Part shown: positions 27,930 to 34,433 of the stretch, in pieces
Layout: every line of letters starts with the position of its first letter
Numbering within the stretch: the first letter of the stretch is position 1
NCBI GenBank assembly: GCA_965209045.1
Contig: CBDBPW010000003.1
Location: forward strand, 1,364,001-1,428,000
Length of the DNA: 64,000 nucleotides
Direction: 5' to 3'
Source of the DNA: JAJEFO01 sp965209045
Lineage (GTDB): Bacteria > Pseudomonadota > Alphaproteobacteria > Rhodobacterales > Rhodobacteraceae
The notes under the pieces: model-generated
Seen by the model: only the letters and a program-made list of their open reading frames with translations
Database searches by the model: none
Told to the model about the DNA's origin: nothing
Made by a program: the position numbers and the translations under genes

Positions 27930-28194
27930 GTGCAATGTTCTCCGTAGTTGAAAATGGGGGGTCGCTCAGACCCTCCAATCCTAGTGCGCAATGCAATGCC
28001 GAAGACGGAAACCATTGTCCAGAAGCTTGAGCGCACGTGTCCAAGAGGGCTGGAGAGACGGACCGTGTTGGTCAACTGCATGATTCCCGAAATCTCGGGT
28101 CGTCATGAGCTTGTCCGCAAATTCAATCATCCTTCAATCCACCGACCCGCGATACGGTGAACGCCGTTTGCCGACGATCGGAGCCGACTGCGCA

Positions 28195-28284
28195 CTATCG
28201 GCACTATTACCGGCACAAGTCTCTACAGATTATTGGCTTACTTCTTTGTTTTTATGCATTTAAAACCGGCATGCAAACCGGCAT
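28195..28284 (+). promoter_or_regulatory. two pairs of CCGGCA-type direct repeats before fic
   Basis: CGGCA occurs at 28199 and 28211 (12-bp period, in CTATCGGCACTA / TTACCGGCACAA). AAACCGGCAT occurs at 28263 and 28275 (again 12-bp period), the last copy touching the ATG at 28285. Between them is an AT-rich stretch. The spacing near one helical turn and the position over the start suggest an operator or iteron-like binding site controlling fic. The wider 355-bp region back to dctP holds no gene. Confidence 0.4.
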
Positions 28285-29427
28285 ATGTCATTCATGAACG
28301 TGACCATGATGGAACCGATGCTGCCAGAAGAAGCGGCATTGCGCTCGCTCGAGGCCACTGCGCTTGAACTGGCAGAGGGCGCCAGTGGGCTGGCGAAGCG
28401 GGTTCACCCGGTTCTCCAGCGGTCGGTTGGCGAACTGGTGCGATCAATGAACTGCTACTATTCCAACCTAATCGAAGGACACAACACCCATCCGCGAGAC
28501 ATTGAGCGCGCCTTGGTGCACGACTTCTCGAGCGAACCGAAAAAGCGCAATTTGCAGCTGGAGGCCGTGGCCCACATTCACACCCAGAAGCTGATTGACG
28601 AAGGTCACGATCCGACCGTTTGGCCGGCGTCTGCCGCTTATGCCTGCTGGCTGCACCAGCAGTTTTGCGAGCACTTGCCAGCCGACATGCTTTGGGTCGA
28701 GAACCAAGCCTCAGGCGAACGTCACGAAGTTGTTCCCGGTCAACTGCGACGCGTTGATGTAACTGTTGGCAAGCACGTGCCGCCGCCTTATGAATGCGTG
28801 CCGCGTTTCCTGACGCGCTTTGACCAAGCATACACTTCGCCCCAACTGAGCCGTCTGGGCCAGATTCTGTCTGTAGGCGCGGTTCACCATCGCTTCTTGT
28901 GGATCCATCCTTTTTTGGATGGCAATGGCCGCATCGCGCGATTGATGTCGCACGCGCTCCTCAAGAGGCTCGGGATAGGGACAGCCCTCTGGCCTGTTGC
29001 TCGTGGGCTCGCGCGCGAAGAATCGGAGTACAAAGCCCGACTCGCTGCAGCAGATCATCCCCGCCGCGGAGACCTTGACGGGCGCGGAAACCTGACCCAA
29101 TCCGGCCTTCTTTCGTTTTGCAGGTTCTTTCTCGAGCGCTCGATCGATCAGGTAGCCTTCATGGAGGCCCTGCTGGAGCCCAGCGAACTCCTTCGTCGCA
29201 TCAAAATCCACGTTGAAGAGGAAATGCGCGCAAAGCGACTCGAGAAAGGTAGCTTCATGGTTTTGCGGGAGGCGGCACTCGCGGGACAGGTGGAGCGCGC
29301 GAAGATTCCAATGCTGACAAACTACGAGGAACGCGCTGCCCGAAAGGTAACGGCCGCGCTCGTTAAGCGTGGCATGCTCGTTGCCGACAACCACCGCGCG
29401 CCTCTGCGTCTTGCCATTCCAGTGAAC
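28285..29427 (+). pseudogene. fic gene, 5' part, interrupted by nested mobile DNA
   Basis: This part encodes residues 1-381 of a Fic-domain (AMPylator) protein. The catalytic motif HPFLDGNGRIAR is complete at residues 208-219. An inhibitory-helix motif SNLIEG at residues 60-65 marks a class II Fic protein with built-in antitoxin. A winged-helix-like C-terminal part (TNYEERAARKVTAALVKRGM) follows. After P-V-N (codon ending 29427) the sequence changes to the right end of a tnpB element. The missing C-terminus (SMDAAERWFPLLY) reappears in the correct phase at 34193. The frame as it now stands runs on to 29922, adding ~165 foreign residues and overlapping ritA. Whether the fusion is stable is unknown. 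The true start among five early ATGs is unclear because no ribosome site stands out. Confidence 0.85.
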
Positions 29428-29430
29428 ACT

Positions 29431-29450
29431 CCGTCGCCTGAAGGCGACGG
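29431..29450. repeat. right-end hairpin of the tnpB element
   Basis: CCGTCGCC-TGAA-GGCGACGG is an 8-bp perfect stem with a 4-nt loop at the fic junction. It lies 14 bp beyond the original tnpB stop (29464-29466). It shares its core with the left-end hairpin at 34148. Confidence 0.75.
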
Positions 29451-29463
29451 CTTCTCGGCCAAG

Positions 29464-29520
29464 CTACGCGGCAACCCGCACGCTTCGCGACCGAAGGCCG
29501 GTTCCCGGCCCCTTGACAAG
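29464..29520 (-). pseudogene. severed last 18 codons and stop of tnpB
   Basis: Read on the minus strand, this segment encodes LVKGPGTGLRSRSVRVAA and a stop. Joined to the codons ending NAARNVLQ at 33005, it restores a 389-residue TnpB in one frame. It was cut off from the main gene by insertion of the RIT element at a CTGCAG site (copies at 29521-29526 and 33005-33010). Confidence 0.75.
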
Positions 29521-29522
29521 CT

Positions 29523-29581
29523 GCAGAGATGTTGCATGCAACATCTCTGCTGGCCCAGAGATGTTGCATGCAACATCTCTG
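29523..29581. repeat. two tandem palindromes outside the left RIT inverted repeat
   Basis: A 28-bp perfect palindrome (29523-29550, centre TTGCATGCAA) is followed after 5 bp (29551-29555) by a 26-bp copy (29556-29581). Both contain AGAGATGTTGCA and its complement. The half-site resembles the ATATGTTGCGG units inside the terminal repeats, so these may be recombinase core sites or relics of imprecise RIT events. The right end has no such pair. Confidence 0.8.
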
Positions 29582-29667
29582 CAGATATGTTGCGGCCCGG
29601 GATATGTTGCGGAACTTTCGCATCGGCCTGCCACGCTGGGGAACCCTCCGTCCGGCCGCAACATAAT
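29579..29667. repeat. RIT left terminal inverted repeat
   Basis: These 89 bp are complementary to 32922-33010 with a single mismatch (GCGGCCC here, GCGACCC in the partner). The repeat holds several GTTGCG/CGCAAC units, two of them as ATATGTTGCG near the outer end, which are plausible recombinase binding sites. Confidence 0.92.
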
Positions 29668-29726
29668 TTCCCGGCAGGCAGCCGTTTGCCATGCTCATGT
29701 CTCCAACCCAAAAGGGAGACATGGCA

Positions 29727-30974
29727 ATGTTCGAGACACTCTTCACCCGTCCAGGCATCGTCGGACGCTATCGCGCAGCGCCGCTGCTGGATGAACGGCT
29801 CGGCTACCTTGAGCACTGCGCCTTGGGAGGCGCATCTCTGCCGACGCTATGCACGATCGCGACGCATCAGGTCAGCCTGGTTCGCCTTCTGGACCTGCAC
29901 GAGAGCGGGCGCGTCAGCGTGACGCGCGTGGAAACCGCGGCCGATCGATGGTCGCTGCCCGGCGGGCGCCGATGCAGCCGGCCCGCATGCCCAAAGGCAC
30001 GCCAGCGATTCATCGGCCACGCGGAGCGATGGCTGCGCTTCGCCGGCCTGCTCGACGAACCGGCCAGGGCGCGGCACGCCCACGCCGGAGAGGTTTTGGC
30101 CTTCGAGGCCTGGATGCGCGACGAGCGCGGGTTGTCCGAAGCGACGGTTCGCTGCCGCCTGCGTGCCGTCGACGGCTTCCTTGATCGCCTGGATCGCGGC
30201 GGAGTGGCCCTGGCCGAGGTCGGGATCGACGACATCGATCGGGAGGTCGCACGCTGGCATGCCCGCGACTGCGGCCGGATCACGATCCGCAACTACGCGG
30301 AATGTCTCCGAACCTTCTTCCGGTTCGCGGAACGCCGGGGCTGGTGCGCGCAGGGACTGGCCGAAGGCATCATGCCGTCGCGGTTCGATCCCGGCAGGCC
30401 GCTCCCGAAGGGTCTGGACCGGGACGAGGTCCTGCGCCTGCTCGCGACCTCCGAGGGCGACCGCCCGGTCGACGTTCGCGACCGCGCGATCCTGATGGTG
30501 CTGGTCGCCTACGGCCTGCGTTCCGGGGAGGTCGCCGGCCTGCGGCTCGACGACCTCGACTGGACGGAGGAGATCCTGCGAGTGCGCCGTCCGAAGCCCG
30601 GGCGGACGCATCTCTATCCGCTTTCGCGCGGCGTCGGGCAGGCGATCCTGCGCTACGTCCGAGACGGACGTCCCCGACGCCCGGAGAGAGCGCTCTTCCT
30701 GACCTTGAACGCCCCGATCCGGCCGATGAAACCGAACGCCATCGGGCAAGTCGTCAGAAGCCGTCTCGACCGGATCGGCATCACGGGCAAGCGTCGCGGA
30801 TCCCATGCGTTGCGCCACGGCACGGCGCAGCACCTGCTCGACAACGGCCTGTCGATGAAGGAGGTCGGCGACTATCTCGGACATCGGGGCATCTCGGCCA
30901 CCTCGGCATACGCCAGGGTGCAGCTTGGCACGCTGCGCGAGGTCGCCGACATCGACCTGGAGGGCCTGGCATGA
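29727..30974 (+). CDS. ritA: RIT tyrosine recombinase A
   Basis: This is the first of three tyrosine recombinases, about 415 residues. It has an N-terminal SAM-like core-binding part (~residues 100-215, WMRDERGLSEATVRCRLRAV) and a C-terminal catalytic part. Active-site residues are visible: arginine in YGLRSGEVAGL, the HALRHGTAQ box, LGHRGISATSAY with the histidine and the nucleophilic tyrosine. Start ATG 29727 has GGGAG 8 nt upstream; ATG 29721 is an alternative. The stop overlaps the ritB start as ATGA. The long N-terminal extension with CSRPACPKARQRF is typical of the first RIT gene as I recall it. It overlaps the 3' run-on of the broken fic frame. Confidence 0.88.
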   Translation: MFETLFTRPGIVGRYRAAPLLDERLGYLEHCALGGASLPTLCTIATHQVSLVRLLDLHESGRVSVTRVETAADRWSLPGGRRCSRPACPKARQRFIGHAERWLRFAGLLDEPARARHAHAGEVLAFEAWMRDERGLSEATVRCRLRAVDGFLDRLDRGGVALAEVGIDDIDREVARWHARDCGRITIRNYAECLRTFFRFAERRGWCAQGLAEGIMPSRFDPGRPLPKGLDRDEVLRLLATSEGDRPVDVRDRAILMVLVAYGLRSGEVAGLRLDDLDWTEEILRVRRPKPGRTHLYPLSRGVGQAILRYVRDGRPRRPERALFLTLNAPIRPMKPNAIGQVVRSRLDRIGITGKRRGSHALRHGTAQHLLDNGLSMKEVGDYLGHRGISATSAYARVQLGTLREVADIDLEGLA

Positions 30975-31924
30975 CGCTCCGGGACGCGATCGATTCCTAT
31001 GTCGCATGGCGCCGGGCCCACGGCGCGAAGTTCGACAGCAGCGCGCACATCCTGCATCGCTTCGGCAGGCATGTCGGCGAAAGCGTCGACTGCGGTTCCG
31101 TCACCGCCGTGGACGTCCTCGGCTTCCTTGCCGGAGACGGCCGGCTCACCCGGCGACGGGCCAACAAGCACGGCGCCCTGAACGGGTTCTACCGCTATGC
31201 GATCAGCCGCGGCCTCGTCGCCCGGTCCCCTCTTCCGGCGCGGGAGGACGAACCGAGAACTCCGCGCTCTGCGCCGCCGTACGTCTTCTCCCGCGAAGAG
31301 CTTCGCCGCCTGTTCGACGCCATCGACGTCAGCCGGAAGCGGCCGGTCCAGCTCGACGCGGACACGCTGCGGGCGCTGCTCCTGCTCCTCTACGGCGCAG
31401 GCCTTCGGTTCGGCGAGGCGCAGCGCCTGACGCTCGACGACGCCGACCTGGCAGAGGCGGTCCTGACCATACGCGACACGAAGTTCTACAAGACCCGACT
31501 CGTACCGATCGGTCCGCAGCTCGTCGATGCCCTGCGGACCTACGTCGCCGGGCGCGTCGAGCGCCCCATGCCACGGCGCGGGGCCTCGACCTTGCTTGCC
31601 AACCTCGACGGCACCCCATTGGTGATGGGGACCGTCCGGTTCGCGTTCAAGAACATGCTCGATGCGGCCGGGATCCCGCGTGACGGGAACGACGGACGAC
31701 TGTCGCCGTGCTTCCATTCGCTGCGACACGCGGCGGCGGTGCACCGGCTGGAATCGTGGTACCGGCAGGGCGCCGACGTGCAGCGCCTGCTGCCGGCGCT
31801 CTCCACCTGGCTCGGCCACGCCCATCTCGACGGGACACAGGTCTACCTCACGATGACGCCCGAGCTGCTGCAGGAGGCCTCGGTCCGCTTCGACCGCCAT
31901 GTCAACGGAGGCGGCCATGAGTGA
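30971..31924 (+). CDS. ritB: RIT tyrosine recombinase B
   Basis: This 317-residue tyrosine recombinase has a short core-binding domain (LRDAIDSYVAWRRAHG start) and a catalytic domain. Active-site features are arginine in YGAGLRFGEAQRL, a lysine-containing TKFYKTRLVPI hairpin, the HSLRHAAAVHRL box, and TWLGHAHLDGTQVYL with histidine and tyrosine. The start is fixed by the ATGA overlap with ritA, and the stop overlaps ritC by 8 bp. Such tight coupling suggests equimolar production of the three enzymes. Confidence 0.9.
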   Translation: MTLRDAIDSYVAWRRAHGAKFDSSAHILHRFGRHVGESVDCGSVTAVDVLGFLAGDGRLTRRRANKHGALNGFYRYAISRGLVARSPLPAREDEPRTPRSAPPYVFSREELRRLFDAIDVSRKRPVQLDADTLRALLLLLYGAGLRFGEAQRLTLDDADLAEAVLTIRDTKFYKTRLVPIGPQLVDALRTYVAGRVERPMPRRGASTLLANLDGTPLVMGTVRFAFKNMLDAAGIPRDGNDGRLSPCFHSLRHAAAVHRLESWYRQGADVQRLLPALSTWLGHAHLDGTQVYLTMTPELLQEASVRFDRHVNGGGHE

Positions 31925-32912
31925 TCCCCGCACGCTCGGCCCCTGGCTGCGCCGGTTCCTGGCCGAGCACGTCGTCACCGAGCGCAACCTCGCGCGCAAC
32001 ACCCAGCTCAGCTACCGCGACACCTTCAAGCTGCTGATCCGGTTCTTCAGGGCAAGGACCCGCAAGCCGGCCGAGCGGATCGCGCTGGACGATCTCACGC
32101 CCCGGCGCGTGCTCGAGTTCCTTGACCACCTGGAGAAAGGCCGCGGCTGTTCCGTGCAGACCCGCAACCAGCGCCTGACCGCGGTCCGCGCCTTCGCCCG
32201 TTTCGTCGCCAGCCGCGACCCCGCCCGCCTGGAATGGAGCGCCGGCATCCGCTCGATCGCCCTGAAGAAGGCGACGCCGCAGCCGGTCGGCTGGCTGAGC
32301 AAGGCGGAGATGGAGGCGCTCATCAAGGTCCCCGACCGCGGCACCCAACGCGGCATGACGGAACACGCCCTGCTGCTGTTCCTCTTCAACTCCGCGGCGC
32401 GAGTCTCCGAGGCGACCGGCCTCGTGAAGGGAGACCTGGAGATCGGGCGGCGCGACGGCGGCCACGCGCTCGTGACGATCCACGGCAAGGGCGGAAAGCG
32501 CCGGCAGTGCCCGCTCTGGCCACGGACCGAGCGCGCGCTTTCCGGGCTGCTGCAGGGCCGGGCCGACGGCGATGCCGTCTTCCTCAGCCGGCAGCGGAGA
32601 CCGTACACCCGGTTCGGGGTCTACCGGCTCGTGGAACGCTGTGCCGCCCAAGTGCCGGAGCTGGAAGGGAGGAGAGTGACGCCTCACGTGATTCGCCATT
32701 CGAGCGCCTGCGTCATGCTCAAGTCCAGGATCGACCTGAACACGATCCGCTCCTGGCTGGGCCATGAGAGCCTCGACACGACCAACGTCTACGCCGAGAT
32801 CGATCTCGAGACGAAAGCCAGGGCGATGGCGCTGTGCGACGCGGCGGAAGAAGGGCCCGACCGTCCCTGGAAGGAGGACAAGGGGCTGATGGCCTTCCTT
32901 GACTCGCTCTGA
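31917..32912 (+). CDS. ritC: RIT tyrosine recombinase C
   Basis: This 331-residue tyrosine recombinase resembles XerC/D most closely of the three. It has the core-binding segment (RNTQLSYRDTFKLLIRF) and catalytic residues in NSAARVSEATGL, HGKGGKRRQCPLW (lysine hairpin), HVIRHSSACVML, and WLGHESLDTTNVYAEID. Start ATG 31917 lies inside the end of ritB behind GGAGG. It ends 9 bp before the right terminal repeat. Confidence 0.92.
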   Translation: MSDPRTLGPWLRRFLAEHVVTERNLARNTQLSYRDTFKLLIRFFRARTRKPAERIALDDLTPRRVLEFLDHLEKGRGCSVQTRNQRLTAVRAFARFVASRDPARLEWSAGIRSIALKKATPQPVGWLSKAEMEALIKVPDRGTQRGMTEHALLLFLFNSAARVSEATGLVKGDLEIGRRDGGHALVTIHGKGGKRRQCPLWPRTERALSGLLQGRADGDAVFLSRQRRPYTRFGVYRLVERCAAQVPELEGRRVTPHVIRHSSACVMLKSRIDLNTIRSWLGHESLDTTNVYAEIDLETKARAMALCDAAEEGPDRPWKEDKGLMAFLDSL

Positions 32913-34117
32913 CCGCAAAAGATTATGTTGCGGCCGGACGGAGGGTTCCCCAGCGTGGCAGGCCGATGCGAAAGTTCCGCAACATATCCCGGGTCGCAAC
33001 ATATCTGCAGCACGTTGCGGGCGGCATTGACGTCGCGGTCGAGGACGAGACCGCAGCCGTCGCAGCCGTGCACCCTTTCGCCAAGCGTCTTCGGCCTGTC
33101 GGGCTCGCACCCGCATCCGCTGCATCGCTGGGTGGTGCCGCGCGGGTCGACAAGGATCACGGACCCACCGGCGCTTTCAGCCTTGTAGGTCAGCATGTCC
33201 CGCAACTGCGTCCACGCGGCGTCGTGTACCGACCTGGCGAGAAACGAGCGCTTCAGCGCCTCCATGTTCAGGTCCTCCATCGCGATCACGCGATGCCGGA
33301 AGGCCAGGTCGTGGGAGAGCTTGTGCAGGAAGTCGCGACGCGCGGCGGCGACGCGGCCGTGATGACGCGCCAGGTTCCTGCGCGCCTTGGCGCGGCGCTT
33401 CGAGTTCCGTTCCTTCCTCGCCAGCGCCCGCTGCAGCCGCCGCGTCCGCGCCTGCGCCTTGCGCAGGTGCCTCGGCGCCGGGACGGCCGCCCCGTCGCTG
33501 GTCGCGACGATGCTGTTCAGGCCGACGTCGATCCCGACGTCCGGGCGCGCATCCTCCTCGCCCGGAACCCTCAGGTCCCGCACCTTGAACTGCAGCGTCA
33601 CGAACCACTTCCCGTTCGAGCGGCTGACGATCGCGTGCACCGGCTTCGCCGGCAGCGCGCGGTGCCACCGGACCTTGACGAGGCCCGGGATCCCGACGAG
33701 CCGCAGCTTTCCGCCCTTGCAGACCAGCCCGTCTCCGACGCGGAAGTCCGCGCTGTGGAACCGCGACTTCGCGCGGAATCGCGGAAAGCCCGGCGTCTCG
33801 CCCGCCTTCACGCGGCGGAAGAATGCGGCGAAGGCCTTGTCGAGCCGGCGCAGGACCTGCTGCCCGGCGCTGTAGCTGTATCCGGCCAGTTCCGGGACCG
33901 CGTCCCGGACTGCCTTCAGCTCGTTCGCCTGGTCCACGTAGCCAAGGCTGACTCCCTGCCGGTTCCACGCCTCGATCCGTTGCTGGAGGCCCGCGTTGTA
34001 GAGGTCGCAGAAATGCCCGAGCATGTCCGGGAGGGCCGCTTCCTGCGCCCCGTTCGGGTAGAGCCGGTACTTGTAGCTCCTGATCAGGTGCCTGCCCATG
34101 TTCGCCATGTGTTCCAT
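32789..34117 (-). CDS. tnpB: TnpB nuclease with C-terminus replaced by RIT sequence
   Basis: Residues 1-371 are a normal TnpB: an N-terminal helical part (SYKYRLYPNGAQEAALP), RuvC-I VGIDVGLN with D197, RuvC-II AMEDLNME with E281, zinc ribbon CSGCG ... CDGCG, and RuvC-III DRDVNAARN with D362. After Q371 the frame runs into the RIT right repeat and reads 71 unrelated residues up to 32789. The natural last 18 codons lie 3.5 kb away at 29464-29520. All catalytic residues survive, so a nuclease could still be made. The guide-RNA scaffold, expected over the tnpB 3' end and right end, has been split. About 94% DNA identity links it to the relic at 7.6-8.2 kb. Confidence 0.9.
   Translation of the reverse strand: MEHMANMGRHLIRSYKYRLYPNGAQEAALPDMLGHFCDLYNAGLQQRIEAWNRQGVSLGYVDQANELKAVRDAVPELAGYSYSAGQQVLRRLDKAFAAFFRRVKAGETPGFPRFRAKSRFHSADFRVGDGLVCKGGKLRLVGIPGLVKVRWHRALPAKPVHAIVSRSNGKWFVTLQFKVRDLRVPGEEDARPDVGIDVGLNSIVATSDGAAVPAPRHLRKAQARTRRLQRALARKERNSKRRAKARRNLARHHGRVAAARRDFLHKLSHDLAFRHRVIAMEDLNMEALKRSFLARSVHDAAWTQLRDMLTYKAESAGGSVILVDPRGTTQRCSGCGCEPDRPKTLGERVHGCDGCGLVLDRDVNAARNVLQICCDPGYVAELSHRPATLGNPPSGRNIIFCGQSESRKAISPLSSFQGRSGPSSAASHSAIALAFVSRSISA
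32922..33010. repeat. RIT right terminal inverted repeat
   Basis: These 89 bp mirror 29579-29667 with one mismatch. The outer CTGCAG (33005-33010) coincides with the tnpB codons for L-Q and matches the CTGCAG at 29521. The repeat is read through as the altered C-terminus of the TnpB encoded from 34117. Confidence 0.92.
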
Positions 34118-34147
34118 CTACTTCAGGCTGGCTGTCATTGCAAGGGG

Positions 34148-34189
34148 CGCGCATTCCCCTGTCGCCTGAAGGCGACAGGGGAATGCGCG
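34148..34189. repeat. perfect 19-bp left-end hairpin of the tnpB element
   Basis: CGCGCATTCCCCTGTCGCC (34148-34166) pairs perfectly with 34171-34189 around TGAA. It sits about 30 bp upstream of the tnpB start and directly next to the resumed fic sequence. Subterminal hairpins of this kind are recognised by Y1 transposases in IS200/IS605 elements. Confidence 0.85.
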
Positions 34190-34192
34190 AGT

Positions 34193-34258
34193 TCTATGGA
34201 TGCTGCCGAGCGATGGTTCCCCCTTCTCTATTCGAGCATCCCTTGGGGCACGACATGA
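34193..34258 (+). pseudogene. fic gene, severed 3' end
   Basis: These 22 codons read SMDAAERWFPLLYSSIPWGTT plus stop. They match the usual C-terminus of DUF-type Fic proteins (a DAAERWFP-like segment shortly before the stop) and continue the phase left at 29427. This is the proof that the mobile DNA between them is an insertion in fic. Bases TCTATGG here also flank the related relic at 8.23 kb, so the true junction could lie a few bases further right. Confidence 0.75.
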
Positions 34259-34433
34259 CCCCTTGGATGGACCTTGTGCCGCCGGTCAGGCGACGGTTCA
34301 TGGCTGTGCATGCTGAAGACCGGGCCGCTCTTCTGCCGCTATCCTCGTGGCCGCTGGACTACGAGCGCTTCTGCGTTGCGTGCCAGCAAATCGCGATTGC
34401 CCAGGCAGTCATCGAGGTCGGTGCAATCGCGCG

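Larger units (their letters stand above)
29527..33004 (+). mobile_element. RIT element (recombinase in trio)
   Basis: Three consecutive overlapping tyrosine recombinase genes sit between 89-bp inverted repeats (29579-29667 and 32922-33010) that differ at one base. This matches the RIT elements described in proteobacteria (ritA-ritB-ritC). CTGCAG at both outer edges (29521 and 33005) looks like a 6-bp target duplication inside tnpB. The element is about 3.5 kb and appears intact. Confidence 0.9.
29428..34192 (-). mobile_element. IS605/IS1341-type tnpB element carrying a nested RIT element
   Basis: The outer insertion in fic is bounded by a right-end hairpin (29431-29450) and a left-end 19-bp hairpin (34148-34189). 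Both share the GTCGCCTGAAGGCGAC core. Without the nested 3478-bp RIT element it would be about 1.29 kb with a single 389-codon tnpB, a normal size for a tnpB-only IS. No target duplication is needed to restore fic, as expected for this family. Exact ends are uncertain by a few bases. Confidence 0.75.

Noticed and set aside
29521..29584. CRISPR-like repeat pair
   Set aside because: There are only two copies, each a palindrome with a 5-bp spacer, no cas genes, and the position at a RIT end explains them better.
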